From Sulfolobus sp. A20 (lineage in GTDB: Archaea; Thermoproteota; Thermoprotei_A; Sulfolobales; Sulfolobaceae): a DNA stretch of 64,000 bases. Of the stretch, positions 1 through 9,311 are shown piece after piece. The stretch lies in contig NZ_CP017006.1 in assembly GCF_001719125.1 (NCBI RefSeq), forward strand, positions 2,494,384-2,558,383, written 5' to 3'. The notes under the pieces were generated by a model, which was not told where the DNA came from, searched no databases, and was given only the letters and a program-made list of their open reading frames with translations. The position numbers and the translations under genes were made by a program. Every line of letters starts with the position of its first letter. Position 1 is the first letter of the stretch.

Positions 1-102
1 AAAATTGAAACTTAGTCTCACGTCAAAATGAAGAAAGTATTCTGATATAGGGTTTTCCATTTAACGATTCTCTTATGATACATCTTGCACCTTCAATAAA
101 AT

Positions 103-458
103 TTAGTCTAATATTTCTACATTTATTTTTGAAACCTTGCTAATATCATAGAAATCCTTATCGTAAGTTATTAGCGTTTCATTAACTATAGAAGATATTA
201 AAATATCGATTTCAACCTTAACCTTACCTCTCGACGCTAAATCCCTATAGATTTGTGAGGCTATTACAGCTTCTCTCATCGTAAATGGATATATTATTAT
301 GTCTTCAAAGTATTGTGAAATTTTACTACTATGCTTCGACCTTAAAATCTCATAGACGTTAAACACAGTTGTAGCAATATTATCGCTTAAACTCTTTACA
401 GCCTCATCTTATCTCCCTTCATGATTCTTATTATCACATTGGAGTCAAGTATTGCCAT
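103..458 (-). pseudogene. vapC: VapC-type PIN toxin, frameshifted
   Basis: Read on the minus strand from the ATG at 458, the frame gives a typical PIN start (MAILDSNVIIRIMKGDK) and then hits a stop after about 20 codons. The rest of the toxin continues in another frame (DEAVKSLSDNIATTVFNV, then to 103). The break lies near 405-412 and fits loss of one base. The C-terminal part keeps PIN features: TYDKDF (acidic residue) and a final hydrophobic strand, IVNETLITYD. The ATG overlaps the antitoxin gene by 14 bases, as in vapBC operons. VapC toxins are Mg-dependent RNases. As read, the first catalytic Asp is separated from the other acidic residues, so the toxin should be inactive unless the frameshift is a sequencing error. 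The C-terminal 87 codons could start at an internal GTG, but that product would lack the first catalytic Asp. Confidence 0.75.
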
Positions 459-693
459 TTTCTAATGACCTCGTCCTAAAGTTATTTCTAAACTGACTAA
501 TCTCCTTCTCTAGATCTTCAACCTCTTTCTCTGTTAGGATCCCGAACATCTTATCTAAAATTTCCTTTCTTCCCTTCTTATTTGCGTTATAAAACTGAAT
601 TAGCTCATTTATGGTCTCACTAAACGACCTATCCCCCTTTAACTTAACTAACTTCTCGTAAACCTCATCAGATATTGTTATTACTTTAGGCAT
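445..693 (-). CDS. vapB: VapB-type antitoxin
   Basis: 82 residues starting MPKVITISDEVYEKLVKLK, the usual start of archaeal VapB antitoxins of the DUF217/CopG-like type: an N-terminal DNA-binding segment (about 1-45, containing GDRSFSETINELI) and a charged C-terminal tail (about 50-82) that would wrap the toxin. It overlaps the downstream vapC start, so the two are translationally coupled. Members of this family neutralise a PIN RNase and repress their own promoter. The AT palindrome at 700-713 just before the start is a plausible operator. Because the toxin is frameshifted, this may now be an orphan antitoxin. Confidence 0.8.
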   Translation of the reverse strand: MPKVITISDEVYEKLVKLKGDRSFSETINELIQFYNANKKGRKEILDKMFGILTEKEVEDLEKEISQFRNNFRTRSLENGNT

Positions 694-699
694 AAATGT

Positions 700-713
700 A
701 TATATGCATATAT
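700..713. promoter_or_regulatory. Palindrome at the vapBC promoter
   Basis: A perfect 14-bp palindrome, ATATATGCATATAT, embedded in alternating TA sequence 7 bases before the vapB ATG. It overlaps where the TATA box and start site of a leaderless minus-strand transcript would lie. VapB proteins commonly bind such inverted repeats. The operator role is inferred from position only. Confidence 0.4.
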
Positions 714-1206
714 GTATATATTAAGATTTTCGGTTAGACAAAGCTAATTTGCTTAATTTTTAACATGAAATAGCGTGAAATAATTGAAATAAATTTCATA
801 ACTCCCCGTTTATATATATAAGATGTCTAAACAATACCCTAGTTATACATTATAGTTTTTAATAAAAATGAGTGAAGTTACATAAAATGGTGGTTACCTT
901 TAAAGATTGACTTAAGTATATGAATTTTTTATATTCTCCTCTTCGCTAAGGTGAGACTTGCTCTTCCTTTATAATTTTAATTTTTACATATATAGAAATT
1001 TAAAAAATTTTTAGAATAAATAAATTAGTTATGCCACTTAAAAAGTATGCAATCTAATTCATTTCTTACGCCACTCAATCTAAATGATTTAAAGACCTTC
1101 CCCCCTTTTATGTAAATATTTTTAACTTTTTATATATAAATAATGTTAAAACTGTACTGTAAAATTTAAAAAGAACGATTGCGATATAAATTATCAGTGT
1201 TTAGAT
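714..1206. other. Gene-free AT-rich region before malate synthase
   Basis: No convincing coding frame. Candidate TATA boxes for the downstream gene are TTTATATATAAATAA near 1129-1143 and AATTTAAAAAG near 1163-1173. The second is about the right distance for a start near 1195-1207. A short C/T-rich stretch near 1091-1110 resembles a worn IS200/IS605 end, but the match is weak. Confidence 0.4.
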
Positions 1207-3684
1207 TTGTCATCACGATTGAAGATCCGGGATGAAATTTTACAAAAGTATAAGGACCTCTTCGGTGAGAGAGTAATAAATGACAAAATAGTTAGTGTAG
1301 AAGGACTCATAGAGGAACTGGCAATCGAGTTTAGTGACGAGATAAAAAGGGTTATAAGTAAGAGGAGGAAATGGCTGGAGTCAAAGGAACCGGTTGAGAA
1401 GAAGGGATCTTTTCCTTCATGGGATCAAGTTTTTGAAGATGCTGATGGGAATAAGAGAACTTTCAGAGAAATAGTTCAAGGTATGATAGATAATTTCCTA
1501 GTTAGAGAATCCAATTTAAGATGGAGGTTAAACGATAATGTACCGATTCCAAAAGATGCACACCCATTAAATAATCCTGGACTTGAAATAACTGGTCCTT
1601 GGTATCCGTTAAGTAGAGCTTATCACCAAGTTAACGCTGATGTGGCTTGCGCTATGGAAGATGAAGAGGATGCCTCTCCAGCTTGGTATATCCCTTACGG
1701 CTCTGGAAAGACAGTAGCAGATGTATGGGAAGGGAGAAAGAACGTCAAACTATTCTTATCCGGAAAGGCACCTAGTCCTTATTACGAGAAAGGTAAAACT
1801 TACACCATAAATAAGCCAAGAGATAAATGGCCTACAATCTTTCACAGGTTACCCGGGTTACATCTACTAGATTATGACATTACGTTAAATGATAAGCCAG
1901 TTCCATCTATTATAGTATCAGCCGTGATTTACACGTTAAACAACTACAATAGCATGAAGACTGCTGGTTCTGGGGTATACTTCTACTTACCTAAAACACA
2001 AACCCCAGAGGAGGCTCTAGTAATAGAAAAAATCCTTAGAAGGATAGAAAGGAAACTTAACTTACCAATTGGTACACTTAAATTAGCCTTACTGTACGAA
2101 GAAGTTAACGCTGGAAGATATTTGCCAGTCATCTTATGGATATTCAGAGAGAGGTTAATAAAGTCAAATAATGGAAGATGGGATTATTTAGGAAGTTTGA
2201 TAGAGATGTGGCTACAAGAGAAGGTGTTGCCAGATCCTCAAAACATAACAATGACCTCACCAAACATGATGGCTTATCAGAGATATAACGCGTTAATAAT
2301 GCTAATGGCTGGAGCAAAGAATGGTGAAGCTGATGCTGCCCCAGTAGGAGGAATGGCTGCTGTAATGTTATATCCTCAGACGGATCCTTTTCAGAGAAAT
2401 AAATATAATCCGAGGGCTTTAAGAGGAATAAAACTTGATAAGTTAAGGGAAAGGCTAATTGGTCTAATATTCCTCTCAGATGAGGTAAAAGGTAAAGTTA
2501 CATTAGACGAGATATTAGAGGGTAAGGTAAAGGGTAAATTATACGATATGTTTAGGCAAAGTTGGGTCGCCACAAAGGAAGAGGATTACGTAAAGGCTGG
2601 AAATGAGCCTTTGAGAGCTAAGTTAGAGGAGTTACAAAAGATGATTGATGCTCCAGTTAAGTATGTTGAAGTCGAAGGAGTGAAAATGCCAACTGTAGAC
2701 AGCGGATTAACTCCAGAAGAGAAATCACTATTTCAAAGGTTAGGATTATTAGATGAGAACGGTAAAATAACTCCTTGGGTGATAAGGAGGGATATGATTG
2801 ACACACCAGACAAACTGTTAGGAAATAAGGAACTATGGGGCGGGAAAGATCTGTGGCATGCCTTATATGACGTTCCAGCTGGGGATATAACGCCAGAACA
2901 TGTACAACATGCTTTCTACATGGCTGCCAATTACGGCTTCCAATTATTAAATGGTAACCTAGCTGCAGCGATAGACGATTATGAGTTGAAACAGAGGTTT
3001 ATGAATGACTTAGCAACTTACAGAATATTTACCTCATGGTTGTGGACTTTAATAAATAGAGATGCTGTAATAACTAAGGACGGTTACTTAAAGGCTCCTA
3101 AGTTAACTAAGGATGGCGTAATACCGGCTGATGATGTTATTAAAGTGTCTAAAGGAACTAAGGTTAAGGAAATATTTGAGAGTTTATGGAAGTTACATTT
3201 GGATTGGACCAATGAGTTTTATAAGGAACAAGACATGAGGGCGTCTAAGAGAATATTGGAGAAGTTTGGCAAAAGTGAGGATAAGGGGTTATTAGAAGAA
3301 GTCTATAAGGTACTTTCCAAGGCATATAATGCAGGTCCTTTTAGAGAGATGTCAGCGAAAGAGGCTTCAGAGAGGATTGCAAAACTTTTAGGTACCAGTC
3401 CTTCTGAAGTCGAGGAGGAAATAATTAATCTAGCTCCAAGGTTTGACAGATCATTCGCCCCAGTTATAATGGAGATCTTAATGAAAGAGTTCCTGTTCCC
3501 GAAGTATATAATGAATAGTGGAAAAATATTGTTTGTACTTTCACCCTTAGATCCAGAGACTAGGTTAAAGGTGATGGACAGCTTATTCTCGTTTAGAGAG
3601 ATGGTTGAGGAAAAGGTAAAGAGGGGAGAGATAGAGAAATATGTCTTAGAAATTTATGACTATATCTATGACGAATATCATTGA
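1207..3684 (+). CDS. aceB: Malate synthase (archaeal type)
   Basis: Condenses glyoxylate with acetyl-CoA to malate, the second step of the glyoxylate bypass, in the cytoplasm. The 825-residue length and overall sequence match the large archaeal (Sulfolobus-type) malate synthases rather than the bacterial A (about 530) or G (about 720) forms. Residues 122-160 carry the family signature: NPGLEITGPWYPLSRAYHQ followed by NADVACAMEDEEDASPAW, corresponding to the Mg/glyoxylate-binding strand with clustered acidic residues. The TTG at 1207 is used because it follows a TATA-like TTTAAA by about 35-40 bases and no ATG lies near. The next gene is isocitrate lyase, so the pair supplies growth on acetate or fatty acids. 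They are separated by nearly 600 bases and have separate promoters. Confidence 0.93.
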   Translation: MSSRLKIRDEILQKYKDLFGERVINDKIVSVEGLIEELAIEFSDEIKRVISKRRKWLESKEPVEKKGSFPSWDQVFEDADGNKRTFREIVQGMIDNFLVRESNLRWRLNDNVPIPKDAHPLNNPGLEITGPWYPLSRAYHQVNADVACAMEDEEDASPAWYIPYGSGKTVADVWEGRKNVKLFLSGKAPSPYYEKGKTYTINKPRDKWPTIFHRLPGLHLLDYDITLNDKPVPSIIVSAVIYTLNNYNSMKTAGSGVYFYLPKTQTPEEALVIEKILRRIERKLNLPIGTLKLALLYEEVNAGRYLPVILWIFRERLIKSNNGRWDYLGSLIEMWLQEKVLPDPQNITMTSPNMMAYQRYNALIMLMAGAKNGEADAAPVGGMAAVMLYPQTDPFQRNKYNPRALRGIKLDKLRERLIGLIFLSDEVKGKVTLDEILEGKVKGKLYDMFRQSWVATKEEDYVKAGNEPLRAKLEELQKMIDAPVKYVEVEGVKMPTVDSGLTPEEKSLFQRLGLLDENGKITPWVIRRDMIDTPDKLLGNKELWGGKDLWHALYDVPAGDITPEHVQHAFYMAANYGFQLLNGNLAAAIDDYELKQRFMNDLATYRIFTSWLWTLINRDAVITKDGYLKAPKLTKDGVIPADDVIKVSKGTKVKEIFESLWKLHLDWTNEFYKEQDMRASKRILEKFGKSEDKGLLEEVYKVLSKAYNAGPFREMSAKEASERIAKLLGTSPSEVEEEIINLAPRFDRSFAPVIMEILMKEFLFPKYIMNSGKILFVLSPLDPETRLKVMDSLFSFREMVEEKVKRGEIEKYVLEIYDYIYDEYH

Positions 3685-4213
3685 CTTTTTATGAGAAAAT
3701 ATATTTTTCCTAATTACCTTTTACCCGCCCTAAAGGATGAGGTTTCCATTATTTTGTAAATAAAAATTTTAGAGGTAAATGAAATTGTTACTTACAGTCA
3801 GATAGAGTACGATTATCTGACCTCCTTCCTTTAAGGGCGAGGTTTGTCGCTCTTTCTATCATGTTTAGCTTACCTACACATTTAGATTTCTTAATATGTC
3901 GTTAGATACTCGGATTGTAGCATTATTTACGTCATTTATTTTTTAACACTTAAATTTAGTTATGTAATTATAATTAAATGTAGTGAGAAGAATATCTGTG
4001 AAAATTGTTTAACGGAAAAGAGCAAATATAAATAAAAAAAGGATAGTTGAGGACATCAACTACATAAATTTTATTATTATTTTGAAACTTGACTTACAAT
4101 AATTTCTCTATACACTGTAACTATAGATACCTTATAAAATTTATACTTTTTAAGTATAAACGCCAGTCAACTTAATTATATCCCATATGTTCTTCTTTAA
4201 ATCAAACACTGTT
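3685..4213. other. Intergenic with IS200/IS605 end relics
   Basis: No gene. T-rich tracts right after the malate synthase stop (3687-3710) may terminate transcription. Two hairpin-type sequences of the TnpB-element class follow: CCCGCCCTAAAGGATGAGG near 3725-3743 and a second at 3820-3866. The rest is featureless AT-rich DNA leading to the isocitrate lyase promoter. Confidence 0.45.
3820..3866 (-). repeat. Solo IS200/IS605-type end hairpin
   Basis: On the minus strand: CATGATAGAAAGAGCGACAA, then CCTCGCCCTTAAAGGAAGG and AGGTCAG. The same block recurs at 58064-58112 with nearly identical flanks, and related versions occur at 15838-15876, 24494-24526 and 61297-61327. It looks like the end of a TnpB-carrying IS left after the rest was lost. 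The element name was not determined. Confidence 0.55.
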
Positions 4214-4232
4214 AAGTTTAAGTATATATATT
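4214..4232 (+). promoter_or_regulatory. BRE/TATA of isocitrate lyase
   Basis: AAGTTTAAGTATATATATT is a strong BRE-plus-TATA arrangement centred about 40 bases before the ATG. Transcription would start near 4250, giving a leader of about 15 bases that contains a weak GGGGAT ribosome-site-like element. Confidence 0.55.
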
Positions 4233-4265
4233 AAAAATTTTATAATAGAATGGGGATATAAGTAA

Positions 4266-5579
4266 ATGGACGTAAAAAAGATATGGGAAGAAGAGGCAAG
4301 CAAGATCGAACAAGAGTGGAATGAAGATCCGCGATGGAAGGGAATAAAAAGGAATTATACCCCACTTGATGTAGTTAGGTTAAGGGGTTCCATAAGAGTT
4401 GAATACACATTAGCTAAATTAGCCTCTCAAAAATTATGGAAATTATTACAAACTGAACCTTATGTTGCTACTTTTGGAGCCTTAACCGGTTCTCAAGCAG
4501 TTGAAATGGCTAAAGCTGGATTGAAAGCTATTTACGTAAGTGGTTGGCAAGTAGCAGCTGATAATAATTTATCTGGACAGACTTATCCAGACTTGAGCTT
4601 ATACCCATCCAATAGTGTTCCTACATTAGTTAAAAGGTTAAATAACGCCCTAATTAGGGCGGATCAAATAGCTTGGAGTGAGGGAAAGTATGAGGTAGAT
4701 TATTTATTACCAATAGTTGCTGATGCCGAAGCTGGATTCGGAGGACCTATTCACGCTTATGAATTGATGAAAGCAATGATAGAGGCTGGGGCTGCTGGAG
4801 TACATTTTGAAGATCAATTAGCCTCTGAAAAGAAGTGTGGTCACTTAGGTGGTAAAGTTCTGATACCTACTAGTAACTTCATAAGAATATTAAATGCAGC
4901 AAGGTTAGCATCTGACGTTTTAGGCGTTCCTACCATACTGATTGCCAGAACTGATGCTTTAAATGCAGTATATTTATCCAACGATTCTGATGAGAGAGAT
5001 TCTGAATTCTTGACTGGTAGAAGAACGGCAGAAGGGTACTATGAGGTTAAAGGAGGAATAGATTTCGCAATTGCTAGGGGTTTAGCATATGCACCTTACG
5101 CTGATTTGTTATGGTTTGAAACCTCTAAGCCAGATTTAGATGAGGCTAGGCAGTTCGCTGAAGCTATACATACCCATTACCCCGGGAAGTTACTAGCTTA
5201 TAACTTATCTCCATCTTTCAATTGGAAAAAGTTCATGGATGATTCTAAGATTGGTAAGTTCATTGAGGAGCTAGCTGATTTAGGATATAAGTTCCAGTTC
5301 ATAACCTTAGCTGGTTGGCATTTAATTAATTATTATACCTTCAACTTAGCTAAGGCATTTAAGAATGAGGGAATGTTAGGCTATGTTAAGCTACAAGAGC
5401 TGGAATTTCAGGCTCAACGTGATGGTTACACTGCTGTAGCTCATCAAAGGGAAGTTGGCACTGAGTATTTTGACTTAGTGTTAACAATAGCGTCTGGAGG
5501 ACAAGCTTCAACAGTTGCAATGAAAGGTTCAACTGAAGCTGAACAATTTATTCCAGTAAAAGAGAAGATAAGAAAATAA
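4266..5579 (+). CDS. aceA: Isocitrate lyase
   Basis: Cleaves isocitrate to glyoxylate and succinate, the first step of the glyoxylate bypass. It has 437 residues, the short form typical of archaea and Gram-positive bacteria. The family signature KKCGHLGGK is at 189-197 with the catalytic Cys at 191. The metal-binding strand [10 protein letters not shown] is at 151-160 and GVHFEDQ at 178-184. IARTDALNA carries further active-site residues. The ATG is chosen because it lies just downstream of the TATA box and a G-rich leader. The partner malate synthase lies upstream on the same strand. Low-complexity T tracts (5592-5618) follow the stop and could terminate the transcript. Confidence 0.96.
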   Translation: MDVKKIWEEEASKIEQEWNEDPRWKGIKRNYTPLDVVRLRGSIRVEYTLAKLASQKLWKLLQTEPYVATFGALTGSQAVEMAKAGLKAIYVSGWQVAADNNLSGQTYPDLSLYPSNSVPTLVKRLNNALIRADQIAWSEGKYEVDYLLPIVADAEAGFGGPIHAYELMKAMIEAGAAGVHFEDQLASEKKCGHLGGKVLIPTSNFIRILNAARLASDVLGVPTILIARTDALNAVYLSNDSDERDSEFLTGRRTAEGYYEVKGGIDFAIARGLAYAPYADLLWFETSKPDLDEARQFAEAIHTHYPGKLLAYNLSPSFNWKKFMDDSKIGKFIEELADLGYKFQFITLAGWHLINYYTFNLAKAFKNEGMLGYVKLQELEFQAQRDGYTAVAHQREVGTEYFDLVLTIASGGQASTVAMKGSTEAEQFIPVKEKIRK

Positions 5580-5629
5580 ATATGAAGTGAAAAACCTTTT
5601 TCCTTAAAAAACTTTTTCTATTATACCTT

Positions 5630-5946
5630 GTGTGTGGACAATAATTTGGTTTGTTTAAGATAAATTGAATTTTATTCATAATAAAAAGTATTTTTAGGGT
5701 GTGGGCGAGTTATTTATTGGGGCGAGAACATGAATAGGTTTGATTTCCTCGCTTAACTCAAATTATCTCTACCCTTTTAAGCTTAGGTTTCATTCCTTGG
5801 ATGAGATTGTATTAGCCTTGACGTCTTGCTTGTCAAGTTAGAGGACTTCATTGCCTCACACTACATTGCCCCTCACAAGTTGGCTAATGTTAATTACAAG
5901 GTCAAAGTTGATGTTAAGGATAGGGATCGTTTGCTCGTAGATCTGT
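5630..5946 (+). mobile_element. IS6-like fragment, transposase 5' half
   Basis: Begins with the 11-bp end GTGTGTGGACA that is shared with the complete IS copy at 24892-25692 and continues with DNA encoding a broken version of its transposase N-terminus (RFHSLDEIVLAL, later VKVDVKDRDRLLVD). It stops exactly before the catalytic DET motif. It carries several stop codons and shifts, so it is inactive. The missing half lies at 6086-6431 in the reverse arrangement. Confidence 0.75.
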
Positions 5947-6085
5947 AAACTCTGGTTATAATTTAATCTTGAAACTGTGCAAAATTAGCGAATACCTGAG
6001 TGTTTTTAAGGCTTCCATTATTTTTGACTATCACTTAAGTCTGAGCTCCATTAATACATGTGTATACACTTTCATTTGACAAATT

Positions 6086-6431
6086 GTGTGTGGACAACAA
6101 TTTCATCCACTCCCATATTCCAACTTATGCCAATAGATTTCGAGTAAATTGTATTGAAGAATATTTTTAGCCATCTCGTTATTGTGTTCCTTGTTGAGTT
6201 CCATGTGGAGTCCATGCTTGCTTAAGCTTCTGAAAACTTACTAAGCTTGTCAAAAGTTTCAACATCGTGTTTTAACCAAGAGAATGCCTTGTAGCCTTAT
6301 CGTGTAGGAAGACAGCTTTATCCCTCCAATTTTCCAGTATAAGCGTGGAAACTACATGAAGAATTAGCCCAGACTCGTAATGCCTAAATAATACTCACCA
6401 TTAACCCTCAAAACCTTAGTCTCATCAATAA
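6086..6431 (-). mobile_element. IS6-like fragment, transposase 3' half
   Basis: Starts with the terminal repeat GTGTGTGGACAACAATTTC and reads, on the minus strand, as the transposase C-terminal half (ENWRDKAVFLH near 6300-6345). It ends near 6431 in the DETKVL catalytic motif. It complements the fragment at 5630-5946, but the two halves do not face each other as in an intact element. This copy retains GGG where the copy at 24892-25692 has lost one G. Confidence 0.75.
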
Positions 6432-6445
6432 CGTATTAAAAATTA

Positions 6446-7162
6446 TCAATATATATCGTAGTAATAATCTAATATATATCTAGTAATTTTCTTTTGAATA
6501 TTCCTTAAGTGATAGATGAGCATGGGTTCACTAATACCTAAAATCTTACTTAACTCTTTACTGGTTATCTTTCTAGGATAATCAAAGTATCCAAATTTAT
6601 ATGCTACCCTTAAAATATCTAATTCCTTTAATGGTAAATTGGGTTGAGTCAAGTATTTATAGGGATGAAGCGCGGTACTATGAACATTCAATTGCTCCTT
6701 TAGATCATTAATGAAGTCTTCTTTCAAATTAGTTGGAATTACAATGCTCCAACTTTCCTTAAAGTCTGAAATATCTTCCTCTATAAACATTGCGGCATAT
6801 CTCTCTATTAAATTAAAAATGGAGTTAGGTCTTAGCCTCTTGATTATAGATATCAAAACATTAGCCTTGTCATTGTATTGAATACTATTTATGGTAACAG
6901 TTTTATAGAATCTGTTCATCAAACTAATGAAATGCCTTTTATATTCTTTAGGGACTAAAAGAATTATCTTAACGTAAGACCCATCATTGATCTTATGATA
7001 GTGTATAAGTTTAACGTTATACCATATCTCAGTGGACCAACAATTTTCATGTGTTCCATTAACCTTAAGAAGAACTTGGGGATTAACACGATTCTCCTTT
7101 CCCATCAGTGAAATATATAAAAATTCTTGAATATAAAGCATCTTGGTCAATTCAAACAACAA
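6446..7162 (-). CDS. Bacterio-opsin-activator-type HTH regulator
   Basis: 238 residues. The C-terminal 65 residues (about 174-238) form the HTH_10 domain: LPLKELDILRVAYKFGYFDYP, then SKELSKILGISEPMLIYHLR as the helix-turn-helix and an aromatic tail. The N-terminal 170 residues have no recognised ligand domain, as is usual for these archaeal one-gene regulators. The first ATG is used, but an internal Met at residue 20 (MGKENRV) is a possible start. The end of the gene abuts the IS fragment at 6431, so the last residues (YILDYYYDIY) may have been altered by the insertion. Target unknown. The nearest catabolic gene is gentisate dioxygenase, 800 bases upstream. Confidence 0.7.
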   Translation of the reverse strand: MLFELTKMLYIQEFLYISLMGKENRVNPQVLLKVNGTHENCWSTEIWYNVKLIHYHKINDGSYVKIILLVPKEYKRHFISLMNRFYKTVTINSIQYNDKANVLISIIKRLRPNSIFNLIERYAAMFIEEDISDFKESWSIVIPTNLKEDFINDLKEQLNVHSTALHPYKYLTQPNLPLKELDILRVAYKFGYFDYPRKITSKELSKILGISEPMLIYHLRNIQKKITRYILDYYYDIY

Positions 7163-7963
7163 GTTAAGTAAATAATTTTAGGAAGTCCGAACTATCATAT
7201 TCCCGTTTTCTTAAGGTAAAGGAAAATAATAGTAAATTATAACTTAAAACATAAACGATTTGACGTTGTGCAATTTTATAGATATGGGATGAAGAGCATT
7301 TCCACACAATGTTTGTTAGAAAAATTTATTTTGATATAATTTTATCGTACAAATAAATATTTAATTCCATATTAATCAAGTTGAATTCGCATTATATTAT
7401 ATTAAAGTTAAGCTTTATCCATTCAAAAATAAGGTTTTGAGCAGGATTGGAGATTTATATATTCTTACATAATTTTAAAGGTATATACCATTTTATAAAT
7501 CACATAGTTTTTATGATGAAAAATATTAAGATCTACATTCATAGGTAGTTAGATTTTTGAATCAATAAGGCATTTTTATTAATTTAACTATGATTATCAT
7601 ACCATATTATACGACTATTTTTCACTTATATTTTACAAGATATTAATCCGTATTACACATTATCTTATTAATACTCGATTTATTCTTGGTAGAATTAATT
7701 GAAGGCTATGCCTTAGAAGACAGAGATTTCTCTAAGTTCAACTTATTTTCACACGTGTGAGTTCAGTGCCATCATGAGGATTTAAATTTAGGCAAATCTA
7801 TTACGCTAATAAACTGTATGTGGGCAATATACTCCTATTTACATATATTTGTCAATACGAGAGAGGTTTAGCAAATTTTAGCTTTATGATGACAAACTAC
7901 ATTAACACATTAAAGTAGTATGTGTAGTAGTTATATATAGTGGATAAAAAATGAAAGAAAAAA
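7163..7963. other. 800-base gene-free region
   Basis: Very AT-rich with stops in all frames. No RNA gene or intact mobile element recognised. A short stretch near 7875-7890 (AAATTTTAGCTTTATGA) resembles one near 51370, which may point to another lost repeat. T tracts close to 7940-7960 follow the end of the gentisate dioxygenase gene. Confidence 0.35.
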
Positions 7964-9052
7964 TTAGGATTCTTCTTGCTTCTCTTCTCTATACTTTCCG
8001 AGGGCTTTATAAGTAGGTGCGTCTGATTGAACAAATAATATTAATGGATCCTTACCATTATTTCTTATTATCCTTCTCGTCCATGGTGGCAATGTTATCA
8101 TATCGTGATCCTTTACCTTATATGTGATACCGTTATCTGGTAGCCATATTTCACCTTCTCCTTCCATAGGAAACATAACTACACTCTCAGTGGCTAAAGG
8201 TGGTTTGATCTCTTCTCCTGGTCTTACTAAGATGAAAGTTAAACTCATAGTTGGAAATGCTGGACCTCCGGTTTGAGGATTAATTAATTCTATTGCTACA
8301 ATTTTCCTTTCCTTAACTTTTTCTCCTAATTTTATAAGGGCTTCACGTGTCTTCTTGTATGGATAATACCATAATGGATTTATTTCTGACTTCTCTTCGG
8401 TTAAAGGTAAAAATCCTTGAGAATACTTTCCCTCTACATCGACCTCTGTTCCTATCACATCTTGTACTACCTTACCATTAACATCCTTCAGAAATGAGTA
8501 CCACTCTATCCCTAACCAAAAAGTTAGGGAAGCATCTAAGCCATCATACCATATCGCGTAGTCTTTACCGAAGTTTCCATGATCGTGCCAAGTAAAAGCT
8601 GGAGTAAGTACTACATCTCCTTTATTTATCTTAATCCTAATTCCATTAACAGTAGTATATCCTCCCTCTGGAGGCATATCCAATCCTACTCTGAAGGCAT
8701 TTGTTAAATGTCTGTGAGCAGGAGGTTTATCTTCAGGGGCTATGATTTGAATACCAGCATACATAGTAGTAGTAGCAGGGGCTGGAAACTCAGGGGCTAG
8801 TTTCTTTATCCCCGGATTTTCCAAGTGAACTGTCACCCTATCAGAGAATTCTGGGTCTATAACATCTCTTAACCTATATGCGGTTCTTTTTAGATCTTCA
8901 TACTTCCACATATATGGTACCATAAACGGTTGTGGTTTATTTGTGAAGACTGGATAATTTGAGAATCTCTTATCGAAGCTTGTAGCATAAGTTCCTAAGT
9001 ATTCTCTTTTCATTTCTTCCACTAATTTGCGAAACTCAGCTTCATTAGCCAT
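7964..9052 (-). CDS. Gentisate 1,2-dioxygenase-like bicupin
   Basis: Opens the ring of gentisate (or 1-hydroxy-2-naphthoate or salicylate) with Fe(II) and O2 to give a maleylpyruvate-type product. At 362 residues it has the usual bicupin length. The first cupin has PPAHRHLTNAFRVGL at 110-124 (iron ligands H113 and H115) and the matching TWHDHGN at 154-160. The second cupin (about 255-350) keeps the fold (ESVVMFPMEGEGEIWLPDNG) but lacks the histidines, as is normal. The ATG is 26 bases from an AAAAAATAAAT box at 9076-9086, so the mRNA is leaderless. It is divergent from an FAH-family hydrolase that would cut the ring-fission product. Substrate choice among gentisate and related acids cannot be settled from sequence. 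Confidence 0.85.
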   Translation of the reverse strand: MANEAEFRKLVEEMKREYLGTYATSFDKRFSNYPVFTNKPQPFMVPYMWKYEDLKRTAYRLRDVIDPEFSDRVTVHLENPGIKKLAPEFPAPATTTMYAGIQIIAPEDKPPAHRHLTNAFRVGLDMPPEGGYTTVNGIRIKINKGDVVLTPAFTWHDHGNFGKDYAIWYDGLDASLTFWLGIEWYSFLKDVNGKVVQDVIGTEVDVEGKYSQGFLPLTEEKSEINPLWYYPYKKTREALIKLGEKVKERKIVAIELINPQTGGPAFPTMSLTFILVRPGEEIKPPLATESVVMFPMEGEGEIWLPDNGITYKVKDHDMITLPPWTRRIIRNNGKDPLILFVQSDAPTYKALGKYREEKQEES

Positions 9053-9311
9053 TAATATTAATATAAACTAACCAAGTATTTATTTTTTCACCATATGAGA
9101 TGCTGTAGATTTGATACCATAATTATTAATACATTTTTGTTCCAGAGAACATTAAGTCTAAGATCACGTTTACGAGCTTTGTCCTCCTCCATAATCTGCT
9201 TAATATCATAGCATGAGTTCACTCATACTGCGTGTGCAATTCCTTACCCTGAAGTAAATATTGATTTATATAACTTAGGTGAATAAATGGATAATCAGGG
9301 GAAATGTAAGA
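9053..9311. promoter_or_regulatory. Divergent promoter, gentisate dioxygenase / FAH
   Basis: Holds the minus-strand TATA (about 9076-9086) for the dioxygenase and a plus-strand GATTTATATAAC box (about 9264-9274) for the hydrolase. The spacing of the second box places the transcript start near 9293, which favours the ATG at 9312 over a GTG some 30 bases upstream. About 170 bases between the two promoters show no clear operator. Confidence 0.5.

Noticed and set aside
9279-9311. GTG start for the first FAH gene, 33 bases upstream of the chosen ATG
   Set aside because: It would lie upstream of the transcript start predicted from the TATA box at about 9264-9274.
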